From the NCBI GenBank assembly GCA_905182015.1, contig CAJIZT010000006.1, positions 62,001-126,000 of the forward strand: DNA of 64,000 nucleotides. Direction: 5' to 3'. This document shows, piece by piece, positions 9,344-18,240 of this stretch (positions are counted from its first letter, which is position 1; every line of letters starts with the position of its first letter). The notes beneath the pieces were generated by a model. That model made no database searches and was not told the DNA's origin. It worked only from the letters and a program-made list of their open reading frames with translations. The DNA is from an alpha proteobacterium MED-G09 (lineage in GTDB: Bacteria; Pseudomonadota; Alphaproteobacteria; MED-G09). The position numbers and the translations under genes were made by a program.

Positions 9344-10012
9344 ATGTATAATAATCAGCTTACAATTGAAATGCCTAAAAGGCTTGCCTTAGGGCGAGAA
9401 GATTTCTTGGTAAATGAATGCAATCATGAGGCTGTAAATTTTATTGATAAATTTTATAAAAACAAAATGAAGTCAGGTTTATTAGTTGGCCCCAAAGGTA
9501 GTGGTAAGACTCATCTTGTTAATGTTTTCTGTAAGAATATAGAACAGAACCGCTGGATTATTTCACCTAGGCTTAATGAAGACACTTATAAATTATTCGA
9601 ACAGAACGATGCTATAATTATTGAAGATATTGATTTAATCTCTTCGACATCTGAGGAGGAATATTTATTACACAGTATCAATCTTTCAAAAGAATTAAAA
9701 AAAATACTATTATTAACAACAGGTACTGAACTTTCAAAATTTGATATAAAGATCGAAGATTTAAGGTCTAGATTAGACTCAATGCAATCGGTAAAAATTT
9801 TAGAACCTAATGATGATCTAATGAGCGCGTTAATTCTCAAACTTTTTCATGACCGTCAGATTCTTATTAAGCCAAAAATAGTTAATTTTTTAATGCAAAG
9901 AGTCGAAAGGTCTTACCTTGGAATTTCTGAAATAGTAGATTTGATTGATAGTTTTTCATTGTCGAAGAATAAATCGATTTCAATTAATTTAATCAAGGAA
10001 ATATTAAAATGA
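9344..10012 (+). CDS. hdaA: DnaA-related replication regulator HdaA
   Basis: The 222-residue protein is a DnaA paralogue with an AAA+ core but no obvious DNA-binding domain IV. Walker A is GPKGSGKT (residues 49-56), a Walker B-like AIIIEDID follows near residue 90, and the sensor II/box VII-like DLRSRL lies near residue 142. The N-terminus has QLTIEMP at residues 5-11, resembling the beta-clamp-binding QL-x-L motif through which Hda proteins dock on the sliding clamp and stimulate ATP hydrolysis by DnaA. It follows the CDP-alcohol transferase gene by 11 bases and converges on rnd. Confidence 0.85.
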   Translation: MYNNQLTIEMPKRLALGREDFLVNECNHEAVNFIDKFYKNKMKSGLLVGPKGSGKTHLVNVFCKNIEQNRWIISPRLNEDTYKLFEQNDAIIIEDIDLISSTSEEEYLLHSINLSKELKKILLLTTGTELSKFDIKIEDLRSRLDSMQSVKILEPNDDLMSALILKLFHDRQILIKPKIVNFLMQRVERSYLGISEIVDLIDSFSLSKNKSISINLIKEILK

Positions 10013-10027
10013 ATATAATTATATTAA

Positions 10028-11179
10028 TTAAATATCCTTAAGGGTAACTTTATTTTCCTCCATTGTGATTGCAACTTTTCCATTTTTAAAATCTAAAGCT
10101 TTTTTACCAAATAATTCATATCGCCAGCCTTTTAATGTCTTTATATCAGCTGAATCGTCAGCAATTAAATCCTCTAAATCCTGTGTAGATGCTATTAATT
10201 TCTGAGCAACTTCATTTTCTTCGGCGGTTGAGCTTAAAAGTATTTTCAGTAAAGAGACTCTGCTGGTGGTTCCGTGGGGTAATTTTCTTTTATCTGCGAG
10301 CTTGGGAAGATCCTTTTCCTCAAGAGATAGCCCAATTAGGATTTGCTCAAGAATCTCATTCATTACCTCTTCCTTCAGCATTAAGCCGTTAGAAAATGAT
10401 CTTAGACTCATAATTTCATCTAACGATTTTGGCTTCATTGAAGATAATTCATAAATTATGTCATCTCTAATAACTCTGCCTCTGGGGAGATCTTTTTTTT
10501 GAGCTCTTTCCTCTCTCCATAATGCTAATTGATAGGTTACACCTCGTGTCTTAACATCATACCCTCTGACCTTCAATCTCCTAAATGCTAATTTAGGATT
10601 TGTATCGTAGGTACTTTCTGAGGTTAAAATACTTAACTCCTCATCCAGCCAGGTTTCTCTATTTTTTTCTTTTATTTCACTCATCAGTATTGGATAGATT
10701 TCATGTAGATGAGTAACATCGCCTATGGCATAATTAAGCTGTTTTTCTGTTAAAGGTCTTTTTGCCCAGTTAGAAAACCTAGATGACTTATCAATTTTTT
10801 TTCCAAGAACTTTATCGACTAGCTTTTCGTAGCCAACAGAATCTCCAAAACCACAAACCATTGCAGCTATTTGGGTATCAAATATGGGAGTAGGGATTTT
10901 ACCTGAAATCTTAAAAAATATTTCAACATCCTGTCTGCCTGAATGAAATATTTTTAGTATTGATTTTTTATTTAAGATTTTAAGAAATGGAGTTAAGTCA
11001 AGATTCTCTTCAATCGGATCAATTATTAATTCAAGATCATCAGTACAAACCTGAATAAGGCATAGGCGTGACCAATAGGTTTTTTCCCTTATGAACTCTG
11101 TATCAATAGTAATAAATTTAGCCTTAGAAAGAGTTTTACAAACCTCTTTGAGCTCTTTATTTGTTTTGATTAGTTCCAT
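10028..11179 (-). CDS. rnd: Ribonuclease D
   Basis: RNase D is a 3'-5' exoribonuclease used in tRNA 3' maturation. The 383-residue protein has the DEDD exonuclease domain first, with Asp26 and Glu28 in FITIDTEFIRE, a second acidic site in FHSGRQDVE (about residue 86) and the Exo III region around YAIGDVTHLHEIY. One or two HRDC-like helical domains follow from about residue 210. It is divergent from aspS, and their promoters appear to share -35 bases. Transcription toward hdaA ends within 15 bases of that gene. Confidence 0.93.
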   Translation of the reverse strand: MELIKTNKELKEVCKTLSKAKFITIDTEFIREKTYWSRLCLIQVCTDDLELIIDPIEENLDLTPFLKILNKKSILKIFHSGRQDVEIFFKISGKIPTPIFDTQIAAMVCGFGDSVGYEKLVDKVLGKKIDKSSRFSNWAKRPLTEKQLNYAIGDVTHLHEIYPILMSEIKEKNRETWLDEELSILTSESTYDTNPKLAFRRLKVRGYDVKTRGVTYQLALWREERAQKKDLPRGRVIRDDIIYELSSMKPKSLDEIMSLRSFSNGLMLKEEVMNEILEQILIGLSLEEKDLPKLADKRKLPHGTTSRVSLLKILLSSTAEENEVAQKLIASTQDLEDLIADDSADIKTLKGWRYELFGKKALDFKNGKVAITMEENKVTLKDI

Positions 11180-11192
11180 TTAAATCGTATAC

Positions 11193-11220
11193 ATTATAAA
11201 TGTTTAGTTGTCCTTGACAA
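11193..11220 (-). promoter_or_regulatory. Sigma-70-type promoter of rnd
   Basis: On the minus strand the -35 hexamer TTGTCA (11215-11220) and a perfect -10 TATAAT (11193-11198) are separated by 16 bases. The predicted transcript would start about 6 bases further on, close to the rnd ATG at 11179, leaving a very short leader. This is a pattern match only. Confidence 0.6.
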
Positions 11221-11243
11221 AACACTTTTAAATTGTCCTATTG
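11214..11243 (+). promoter_or_regulatory. Possible aspS promoter overlapping the rnd -35 element
   Basis: A consensus -35 TTGACA lies at 11214-11219. The best -10-like hexamers downstream (CTATTG or TATTGC around 11238-11243) are imperfect, and the spacing is 18 to 19 bases. The element overlaps the rnd -35 hexamer on the opposite strand, so the two promoters are back to back. Confidence 0.4.
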
Positions 11244-11268
11244 CGAGAATAAACTATAGGTTGATAGA

Positions 11269-13041
11269 ATGAATGAATATAGAAGTCATAAATGTAATGA
11301 GCTTTCAATTAACGATGTTGATAGCGATGTTTATTTATCTGGCTGGGTTAATCGTAAACGTGATCATGGCGGCCTTCTTTTTATTGACCTAAGGGATCAT
11401 TATGGTTTAACGCAATTAGTCTTTGACCCTGATAGCAATGCATTTACTGAAGCTGAAAAAATTAGCCCCGAATCTGTAATTAAAGTTTCTGGTAAAGTAG
11501 TCAAAAGAAGTGATGATACAATTAACTCAAACCTTCCAACTGGAGCGATTGAAGTTTATGTTGAGGAAATAGAAGTTTTATCAAAAGCGGAAGAATTACC
11601 ACTACCTGTATTTGGAGAACCTGATTACCCTGAGGATATTAGATTAAAATATAGATTTTTAGATCTCCGAAGAGAAACTCTCCACAAAAATATTGTTCTT
11701 AGATCAAAGATCATTCAATCAATACGAAGAAGAATGATTGAAAAGGATTTTCTAGAGTTTCAAACTCCCATTATGACGGCATCGAGCCCTGAGGGCGCCC
11801 GAGATTTTTTAATACCATCAAGACTTCATCCTGGAAGTTTTTATGCTCTTCCTCAGGCTCCGCAACAATTTAAACAAATATTAATGGCTTCTGGGTTTGA
11901 TAATTATTTTCAAATTGCTCCATGTTTTAGAGATGAGGATGCGCGTGCAGATAGATCCCCTGGTGAATTTTATCAACTTGATATTGAAATGAGTTTTGTA
12001 AGCCAGGAGGATATTTTTGAAGTTGTAGAACCAATTTTAAGAGATCTTTTTGTCGAATTTTCTTCTGAAAAAAGTGTAACTAGCGTTTTCCCTAAGATCC
12101 CATACTTAGAAGCGCTTGCAAAATATGGAACCGATAAACCTGATTTAAGAAATCCAATTGAAATGTCTGATGTAACAGATATATTTAAAGAATCAGGGTT
12201 TAAGATTTTTTCTGAATCTATAAAGAAAGATAACGATGTAAGGGTCTGGGGTATTCCAGCAAAAGGCGGCGGGTCGAGAGCTTTTTGCGATAAGATGAAC
12301 TCCTGGGCGGTTAAAGAAGGGCAACCAGGTCTTGGGTATATCTTTTATAAGAAAGGTGTTGGATCGGGTCCAATAGCTAAGAATGTTGGTGAAGAAAAAA
12401 CTACTGAAATAAAGAATAAATTTAATTTAAGTGATAACGATTCTGTATTTTTTATATGTGGAGTTCCTAAAAAATTCATGCAGTTTGCTTCGAGTGCGAG
12501 AGATAAAATAGGAATAGATTTAAGTCTATTAAAAGAAAATAGTTTTGAATTTTGTTGGATTGTTGATTTTCCTATGTATGAATGGGATGAGGTTAATAAA
12601 AAAATAGATTTCTCACATAATCCATTTTCAATGCCTCAAGGTGGGATGGATTCCTTGGAAAATAAAGACCCCTTAAGCGTTAAGGCCTTTCAGTACGATA
12701 TAGTTTGCAATGGTGTTGAGTTATCCTCAGGAGCCATTAGAAATCATAGGCCTGATATATTGGTTAAGGCATTTAATATTGCTGGGTATGATGAAAATGA
12801 GGTTGAGAATCGGTTTGGAGCAATGTCTAGCGCATTTAAGTATGGAGCACCCCCTCATGGAGGCATAGCACCAGGAATTGATCGAATAGTAATGCTTTTA
12901 ACAGGGGTAGACAACATAAGGGAAGTTATAGCTTTCCCAATGAATCAACAGGCACAGGATGTGCTTATGGGTGCCCCTTCTTTAGTATCAAATAATCAGC
13001 TTGCAGAGCTAGGTCTCAAGCTTGAGGAGGAGGCTGATTAG
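11269..13041 (+). CDS. aspS: Aspartyl-tRNA synthetase
   Basis: This is a bacterial-type class II synthetase of 590 residues, the expected size. The N-terminal OB-fold anticodon-binding domain spans about residues 1-110. Class II motif 2 is visible as [20 protein letters not shown] (about 221-240), a GAD insertion domain spans about 290-420, and motif 3 lies near the C-terminus in [14 protein letters not shown]. It charges tRNA-Asp, and a tRNA-Asp gene is present at 49449. Alphaproteobacterial AspRS are usually non-discriminating and also mischarge tRNA-Asn when GatCAB is present; the sequence alone does not settle that here. The gene is followed 11 bases later by the NDUFA12-like gene. Confidence 0.96.
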   Translation: MNEYRSHKCNELSINDVDSDVYLSGWVNRKRDHGGLLFIDLRDHYGLTQLVFDPDSNAFTEAEKISPESVIKVSGKVVKRSDDTINSNLPTGAIEVYVEEIEVLSKAEELPLPVFGEPDYPEDIRLKYRFLDLRRETLHKNIVLRSKIIQSIRRRMIEKDFLEFQTPIMTASSPEGARDFLIPSRLHPGSFYALPQAPQQFKQILMASGFDNYFQIAPCFRDEDARADRSPGEFYQLDIEMSFVSQEDIFEVVEPILRDLFVEFSSEKSVTSVFPKIPYLEALAKYGTDKPDLRNPIEMSDVTDIFKESGFKIFSESIKKDNDVRVWGIPAKGGGSRAFCDKMNSWAVKEGQPGLGYIFYKKGVGSGPIAKNVGEEKTTEIKNKFNLSDNDSVFFICGVPKKFMQFASSARDKIGIDLSLLKENSFEFCWIVDFPMYEWDEVNKKIDFSHNPFSMPQGGMDSLENKDPLSVKAFQYDIVCNGVELSSGAIRNHRPDILVKAFNIAGYDENEVENRFGAMSSAFKYGAPPHGGIAPGIDRIVMLLTGVDNIREVIAFPMNQQAQDVLMGAPSLVSNNQLAELGLKLEEEAD

Positions 13042-13052
13042 CCTGAGTTTGA

Positions 13053-13439
13053 ATGAAAAATTTATTTCTAGAAATTTTTACATGGTGGAGCGGTCAAACG
13101 CTTGGAACTAGACTTCACACATTTCTTCATGGTCGTCTAGTCGGCTATGATATTGACGGAAATAAATACTATGTAAATAAAAAGAACAATGAAACTCGTT
13201 GGGTTATTTATAATGGCGAGATCGATGCTTCAAAAGTTAATGCAAACTGGCATGACTGGATTCATTACAGAACTGAGAAAATCCCTGATACAGAAATAAA
13301 AGAGAAATCTTGGCATAAGAAACATCAAATGAATTATACTGGCACTAAAGATTTTTATAGCCCCGTGAATGCATCTGATAGAACAACAAGATCAATCGCT
13401 AAATCATATGAAGCATGGTCTCCGGAGGAAAGGAAATGA
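13053..13439 (+). CDS. NDUFA12-like complex I accessory subunit
   Basis: The 128-residue protein matches the NDUFA12/B17.2 family, one of the few supernumerary complex I subunits shared by mitochondria and alphaproteobacteria. The conserved core LVGYDIDGNKYYVN (about residues 30-43), the ETRWVIYNGEIDAS strand and the WHDWIHYRTEKIP segment (about 66-78) are all recognisable. It should bind the junction of the peripheral and membrane arms of NADH dehydrogenase. The main nuo operon lies 39 kb away, as is usual in alphaproteobacteria. The stop overlaps the mlaD start, a coupling seen in many members of the class. Confidence 0.88.
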   Translation: MKNLFLEIFTWWSGQTLGTRLHTFLHGRLVGYDIDGNKYYVNKKNNETRWVIYNGEIDASKVNANWHDWIHYRTEKIPDTEIKEKSWHKKHQMNYTGTKDFYSPVNASDRTTRSIAKSYEAWSPEERK

Positions 13440-13885
13440 AGTCAAATACTTTTGAGGCAATTGTAGGTGCTGTTGTAATATTCTTAGCAGTAGTATTTTT
13501 ATTTGTTGGTTTTTCATCAATGAAATTAAAGAAAGGTAATAATTACAATTTATCAGCGCTCTTTAATAGAATAGACGGTATAAAGTTAGGCTCAGATATT
13601 CGTATGTCTGGAATTAAGATAGGAACTGTTACAAAGCAAGAGTTAGATAATTCTACTTTTGAGGCCAAGGTCTTTATGTCAATCGATTCAAAAATTTCTA
13701 TTCCCGACGACAGTTCTGCAAAAATAACAACTGATGGTCTCTTGGGAGGAAATTATATTTCGATTGAACCAGGTGGCAGTGATATTTATTTATCAAACAA
13801 CGAAGAGATTTTTTTTACCCAGGGTGCTGTTGATTTAATAGGCCTTGTAGGAGAAGCACTTTTTTCAGTTGAAGGTAAGGAGTAG
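13436..13885 (+). CDS. mlaD: Outer membrane lipid asymmetry protein MlaD (MCE family)
   Basis: The product has 149 residues, with a single N-terminal membrane anchor (about 8-28) and one MCE domain (about 38-115) including the IRMSGIKIGTV and TTDGLLGGNYISIEPGG stretches. MlaD forms the hexameric periplasmic lipid-shuttling ring of the Mla ABC transporter. The ATG at 13436 overlaps the TGA of the preceding gene and has a strong ribosome site (GGAGGAAAGGA, 13424-13434), so I prefer it to an upstream in-frame ATG at 13415. The mlaE and mlaF partners are not in this window. It ends one base from the convergent accC stop. Confidence 0.9.
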   Translation: MKSNTFEAIVGAVVIFLAVVFLFVGFSSMKLKKGNNYNLSALFNRIDGIKLGSDIRMSGIKIGTVTKQELDNSTFEAKVFMSIDSKISIPDDSSAKITTDGLLGGNYISIEPGGSDIYLSNNEEIFFTQGAVDLIGLVGEALFSVEGKE

Positions 13886-13886
13886 A

Positions 13887-15230
13887 TTAATTTTTATTTT
13901 TCATGTGACTTTCGACCCAGTGAATATCGTAGGTACCATCTAAAAATTTTCCTTCTTTTATTATGTCTAAGTAAAAGGGAATAGTAGTTTTAATTCCCTC
14001 AACTACAAACTCACCAAGAGCTCTTTCAAGTCTGGCCAAGCATGAGTCTCGGCTATCGCCGAATACTATTAATTTGGCAATCATACTATCATAATAAGGA
14101 GGTACTGTTATTCCACTATAACATCCTGAATCAACTCTAATACCAGGACCTCCAGGGGTATGAAAATTAATAATTTTTCCCGGACTCGGAACAAAGGAGG
14201 AGGGGTCTTCTGCGTTAATTCTACACTCTATGGAATGACCAAAGAATTTTATCTCACTTTGTTTTTTTGAAAGTATTTTATTTGATGCTACTAATATTTG
14301 TTCTGTAACAAGATCAAAATTTGTTATTTCTTCTGTAACCGGGTGCTCAACCTGAAGTCTTGTATTCATTTCCATGAAATAAAATTTATTATTTTCATAT
14401 AAATATTCAACTGTTCCGACACCAGTATAGCCTATTTTAGTTAAAGCATTTACGGTAAGCTCGCCAATATAATTCCTTGTTTTAGCATCAATAACCTTTG
14501 ATGGCGTTTCCTCTAGGAGTTTCTGATTTCTTCTTTGCATGGAACAGTCGCGTTCGCCAAGGTGAATCATATTCCCATGATTGTCGCCAACAATTTGTAT
14601 TTCAATATGTTTGGGATTTTTTAGGTATTTTTCTATATAGACAGTATCATTATCAAAAGATTTATCCGCTTCTGATTTAGCTTTTTTTATAGAATCTTCT
14701 AGCTTATTTTCTTCATGGACAACGACCATTCCTCTTCCGCCTCCACCAGCTGACGCTTTGATGATAATAGGATAGCCTATTTTCTTGGCAATTAATTTTG
14801 CATCCTCGAAGTCTCTTACCTCACCATCGGATCCCGGAATAACAGGGATTCCATGATTTTCGGCTGTTTTTTTAGCTAAAATTTTATCACCCATTGTTTT
14901 AATGTGGTTGGCATCTGGTCCTATAAAGGCAATATTGTGAGCGTTTAATTTTTCAACAAAGCTTGCATTTTCGGAAAGAAATCCATACCCAGGGTGGACT
15001 GCGTCTGCTCCTGAGATTTCGCAAGCTGCAATTATTGATGGTATATTTAAATATGAATCTTTTGAGTTAGGTGGACCAATACAAACACTCTCATCTGCTA
15101 GCTTTACGTGCATTGCCTCTTTATCTGCTGTTGAATAAACGGCTACAGTTTTTATACCAAGATCTTTACACGCCCTCAGCACTCTAATTGCAATCTCACC
15201 TCTATTAGCTATAAGAATTTTTTCAAACAT
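13887..15230 (-). CDS. accC: Acetyl-CoA carboxylase biotin carboxylase subunit
   Basis: AccC carboxylates the biotin of AccB at the expense of ATP, the first half-reaction of fatty acid synthesis. The 447-residue protein opens with FEKILIANRGEIA. It has the glycine-rich ATP-grasp loop KASAGGGGRGM (about residue 160) and the catalytic EMNTRLQVEHPVTE stretch (about 286-299). I chose the ATG at 15228-15230, one base past the accB stop, over an in-frame TTG at 15237 that would overlap accB. It is the last gene of the rne-M48-dsbA-aroQ-accB-accC run. No terminator hairpin is evident before mlaD. Confidence 0.95.
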   Translation of the reverse strand: MFEKILIANRGEIAIRVLRACKDLGIKTVAVYSTADKEAMHVKLADESVCIGPPNSKDSYLNIPSIIAACEISGADAVHPGYGFLSENASFVEKLNAHNIAFIGPDANHIKTMGDKILAKKTAENHGIPVIPGSDGEVRDFEDAKLIAKKIGYPIIIKASAGGGGRGMVVVHEENKLEDSIKKAKSEADKSFDNDTVYIEKYLKNPKHIEIQIVGDNHGNMIHLGERDCSMQRRNQKLLEETPSKVIDAKTRNYIGELTVNALTKIGYTGVGTVEYLYENNKFYFMEMNTRLQVEHPVTEEITNFDLVTEQILVASNKILSKKQSEIKFFGHSIECRINAEDPSSFVPSPGKIINFHTPGGPGIRVDSGCYSGITVPPYYDSMIAKLIVFGDSRDSCLARLERALGEFVVEGIKTTIPFYLDIIKEGKFLDGTYDIHWVESHMKNKN

Positions 15231-15231
15231 T

Positions 15232-15675
15232 TTATTCAATAATAATCAGAGGATCGCCAAATTGAATAGGCTGCTCATCTTGGACAAGTATTTTCTTTAT
15301 AATTCCATCTTTTTCTGCTGAAATATTATTCATAGTTTTCATCGCTTCAACAATTAAAAGTGTTTGACCTTTTTTCACCTTATCTCCCTTACCAACAAAC
15401 GGATCTGATTCTGGGTCAGGTCTTAGATATATTGTACCAACCATAGGTGACAGAACTGCACCCTGAAGATCTTCACCATCAGACTCAGCACTAATCCCTG
15501 CTGGTTTAGAATCTTGACTTGTGACATTACTACTCAAAGGGTTAGAAACTTGTATAATATTTTTTGCTACCTTTACTCTTCCTACCTTCTTATTTTCTAT
15601 TTCAATTTCGCTTAAACCCGTTTGATTCAAAAGCTCTGATAGTGAAATAATTAAATCCTTATCAAAATCTGACAC
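15232..15675 (-). CDS. accB: Acetyl-CoA carboxylase biotin carboxyl carrier protein
   Basis: The 147-residue carrier protein has an N-terminal helical segment, a Ser/Asp-rich linker (about residues 45-72) and a C-terminal biotinyl domain. The biotinylated lysine is Lys113 in VEAMKTMN. Translation starts at GTG (15673-15675) with a clear GGAGG site just upstream at 15682-15686 on the minus strand. The protein carries carboxybiotin between AccC and the carboxyltransferase AccAD, whose genes are not in this window. It is adjacent to accC, as in most Proteobacteria. Confidence 0.95.
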   Translation of the reverse strand: MSDFDKDLIISLSELLNQTGLSEIEIENKKVGRVKVAKNIIQVSNPLSSNVTSQDSKPAGISAESDGEDLQGAVLSPMVGTIYLRPDPESDPFVGKGDKVKKGQTLLIVEAMKTMNNISAEKDGIIKKILVQDEQPIQFGDPLIIIE

Positions 15676-15692
15676 ATTAAACCTCCATACTC

Positions 15693-16136
15693 TTAATTAT
15701 TATTTATATGTTTTAGTATACTTTTTAGAGCGACATCATATCCGTCGATTCCCAAACCACTTATTACACTATTTGCAGCCATTGATACATAGGAGGAATG
15801 TCTAAATTTTTCTCTTTTATAAATATTTGATATATGAACTTCAATTATTGGAATACTTAGTGAAAGCAATGCATCATAAAGAGCAACTGATGTATGGGTA
15901 TAACCAGCAGGGTTAATTATGACTCCATGCCCACTCCTTCCAGCCTCATGAACTAATTCTATTAAACCACCTTCATGATTAGTTTGCTTAAAAATTATTT
16001 GAGCATTACTTTGACTAGCAATCTTTATTAAAGAATTTTCAATATCTGCAAGTGATGAGGAGCCGTATATCTCTGGCTCTCTTTCTCCTAAAAGATTAAG
16101 GTTTGGGCCGTTTAAAATGTGAATTTTATTTTTCAT
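15693..16136 (-). CDS. aroQ: 3-dehydroquinate dehydratase, type II
   Basis: AroQ dehydrates 3-dehydroquinate to 3-dehydroshikimate in the shikimate pathway. The 147-residue enzyme begins with the diagnostic ILNGPNLNLLGEREPEIYG, which includes the catalytic tyrosine and flexible-lid arginine. It also has NPAGYTHTSVAL (about residues 76-87) and EVHISNIYKREKFRHSS with the active-site histidine. The start overlaps the end of the DsbA-like gene by 11 bases, implying translational coupling. Placement just upstream of accB is conserved across Proteobacteria. Confidence 0.95.
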   Translation of the reverse strand: MKNKIHILNGPNLNLLGEREPEIYGSSSLADIENSLIKIASQSNAQIIFKQTNHEGGLIELVHEAGRSGHGVIINPAGYTHTSVALYDALLSLSIPIIEVHISNIYKREKFRHSSYVSMAANSVISGLGIDGYDVALKSILKHINNN

Positions 16137-16860
16137 TTTTTAATATTTCAACCATCTCTTCTTTTCCTATTGCCCCAGGAATTAATTCATTATTTATTAT
16201 AAATGCAGGGGTTCCTCGAACACCAATTAAATCTGCCAGCCTGTAATTCTCGTTAATTAATAGTATAGTTTCATCCTTATTCATATCTATTTTAAGCTGA
16301 TCATAGTTAATTCCAATTTTTTCCGATATGTTGATAATATCAACTTCGGATATCTGTCCTGAAATTTTAATCAACTCCTGGTGCATAGAAAAATATTTTT
16401 TTTGTTTTTCTGATGCAATAGATGCTCTTGCAGCTAAAACTGAACTTTCCCCTAAAACGGGAAGTTCCTTTAGAATAACTTTGATATTTTTATCACCTGA
16501 TATTAAATCCATCAGTTCCGGAAAACTTCTTTTGCAGTAACCACAGTTGTAATCAAAAAACTCTACAATAACTGCACTACCTTCTTTATTTCCCAAGAAA
16601 AAATTATCATTACTCCTTAGCTTTTCTTGATACTTTGATATATTTTTTTCTTTATTATTTTTTTCTAAAATATCAATTTTATTTAAAATTCTTGTCAAAG
16701 TATCATCATCTCTCGTCAATATTTTGATGATTTTATTATCAGTGATTCCGTTTTCAGTTATATTAAAATATACAAAAATATTAAGACCAATAATTAACAA
16801 GGCAATATAAGGTAGGGATAATTTGAGGGTATTTATTAAACTGGGCATCTTTTTTTCCAT
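16126..16860 (-). CDS. DsbA-family thiol:disulfide oxidoreductase, membrane-anchored
   Basis: The 244-residue protein has one N-terminal hydrophobic segment (about 14-33), a charged helical stretch (50-85) and a thioredoxin fold of the DsbA/Com1 type. The active site is CGYC (Cys106-Cys109) in FFDYNCGYCKRSFPEL, and the cis-proline loop GVRGTPAFIIN lies near residue 214. It probably oxidises or isomerises disulfides in the periplasm, for example in LptD, whose gene is also in this window. The first ATG (16858-16860) overlaps the M48 gene by 25 bases; the ATG at 16846-16848 is an alternative start. The partner reductant or oxidant is not identifiable here. Confidence 0.88.
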   Translation of the reverse strand: MEKKMPSLINTLKLSLPYIALLIIGLNIFVYFNITENGITDNKIIKILTRDDDTLTRILNKIDILEKNNKEKNISKYQEKLRSNDNFFLGNKEGSAVIVEFFDYNCGYCKRSFPELMDLISGDKNIKVILKELPVLGESSVLAARASIASEKQKKYFSMHQELIKISGQISEVDIINISEKIGINYDQLKIDMNKDETILLINENYRLADLIGVRGTPAFIINNELIPGAIGKEEMVEILKNEK

Positions 16861-18197
16861 TTAGCTTTATTTTTAGAATCTAGAAGAATGTCTTCGGCTC
16901 TTAATTTAGAAATAGTTGATTCTTGTAGGTATTTTAGTGATTTTTTTGCATGAAAAGAAGCCATTTTTACATTTCCTGTAAGAAAATGTCTTTCAGCTGT
17001 TGAAAGTTCAGCGTTTCCTAGGTCATCTATCCCGGAAAATGCTATCGCTAGCTGAAACCAGGTATTAGAATTTTTCTTATCATACCTAAGAGATGATTTA
17101 AGTAAATGAAGAGCCTTGATAGAGCCATTTCTACTTTCCTGAGCATTGAGGGCAGTAGCTAACGCAACCATAAGCAAAGGTTCCTTTGGGCTTATTAATA
17201 AAGCTTTCTCATAAGGTTTAATTGATTCTTTAATTTTTCCAGATTCATACAAAATTTGTCCTTTTAATTCATAAAACCATGGATTCCCAGGGTAGTCGTC
17301 TATCATTTTGTTTAGAATTAAAAGAGACTTCCCTAGGAGTGCCTTTCTATAATAAGCTATTGCCAATGAATAGTTACTTATGATTGAAGAAGATTCTTTA
17401 TTATTTTTTTTAATAATATCGTCTGGGTTATTGAGGAAACCATCAAGTTTCGCTTGGATCATTTTGTATTGGAAAAGAAAATTATCATTATCTTTTTCGT
17501 TAATAAATTGAGAATTTTTTGCTTTCTGTTCTAGGGACCGTATTCTATCCCTTGATATGGGGTGGCTTCTAACCCTTATACTTTTCTGGCGTGAACTCAA
17601 AGCCTCTTGATTTGCAAATTTATAGAGAACCTCTAGCATCCCATTAGACGATTTTTCTATTTTTTCTAAATATCTAATAGCTGCCTGATCAGCCGCTGAT
17701 TCTTGGCTACGAGAGTATTTTGCAACCATACCTTGAGCTATTTGCTGGCTACCTAACAATAAAGCTTGTGCTGCATCGCTATCCCCCGCAATAGCCGCTC
17801 CAACCCCCAAAAGAAGGCCAATTAGCATTGGTGCTTGTGCTTTTTCAAGAGCTTCGTCCGAACGAGCTAAATGACCACCTGCTATATGGCCGGTTTCATG
17901 GGCCATAACACCTCTTAACATCGAAGGTTCTTCAAATGACTGGATTAAACCAGTATTAACAAAAACTTTTTGTCCACAAGCAACAAAAGCATTGATAGAT
18001 CTATCATTGAATATATAAATATCTACAGAATTTATATTAAGATTGGCAGCGCCGAATATTGGACGAGACATTTCCTCAAGAAAGTTTTCTATTTCTGCAT
18101 CTCTAATTATATTTGCAAAAGAAGAAATATTAAAAACAATCAAAGAAAAGAAGAAAAATACTTTGTATAAAAATGATATGCGAAAAAAATTACTCAC
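16836..18197 (-). CDS. M48 family periplasmic metalloprotease with TPR repeats (BepA-like)
   Basis: The 453-residue protein starts with a signal peptide (about 1-28), followed by an M48 peptidase domain with the zinc site HETGH at residues 100-104 and a downstream QESAADQAAIRYL glutamate region (about 164-176). The C-terminal half has TPR-like helices, for example around residues 290-380. It resembles BepA/YfgC, which degrades or promotes assembly of outer membrane proteins such as LptD. It lies 43 bases downstream of rne and overlaps the DsbA-like gene. Whether it has its own promoter is unclear. Calling it bepA itself would go beyond the evidence. Confidence 0.87.
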   Translation of the reverse strand: MSNFFRISFLYKVFFFFSLIVFNISSFANIIRDAEIENFLEEMSRPIFGAANLNINSVDIYIFNDRSINAFVACGQKVFVNTGLIQSFEEPSMLRGVMAHETGHIAGGHLARSDEALEKAQAPMLIGLLLGVGAAIAGDSDAAQALLLGSQQIAQGMVAKYSRSQESAADQAAIRYLEKIEKSSNGMLEVLYKFANQEALSSRQKSIRVRSHPISRDRIRSLEQKAKNSQFINEKDNDNFLFQYKMIQAKLDGFLNNPDDIIKKNNKESSSIISNYSLAIAYYRKALLGKSLLILNKMIDDYPGNPWFYELKGQILYESGKIKESIKPYEKALLISPKEPLLMVALATALNAQESRNGSIKALHLLKSSLRYDKKNSNTWFQLAIAFSGIDDLGNAELSTAERHFLTGNVKMASFHAKKSLKYLQESTISKLRAEDILLDSKNKAKWKKRCPV

Positions 18198-18240
18198 TAT
18201 TTATATTAACACAATTTACATTATCCAATATTAAATATTG

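Noticed and set aside
18225-18239. Palindrome CAATATTAAATATTG after rne as a terminator
   Set aside because: It is a weak A/T stem with no T run, and the downstream M48 gene is close enough to be co-transcribed.
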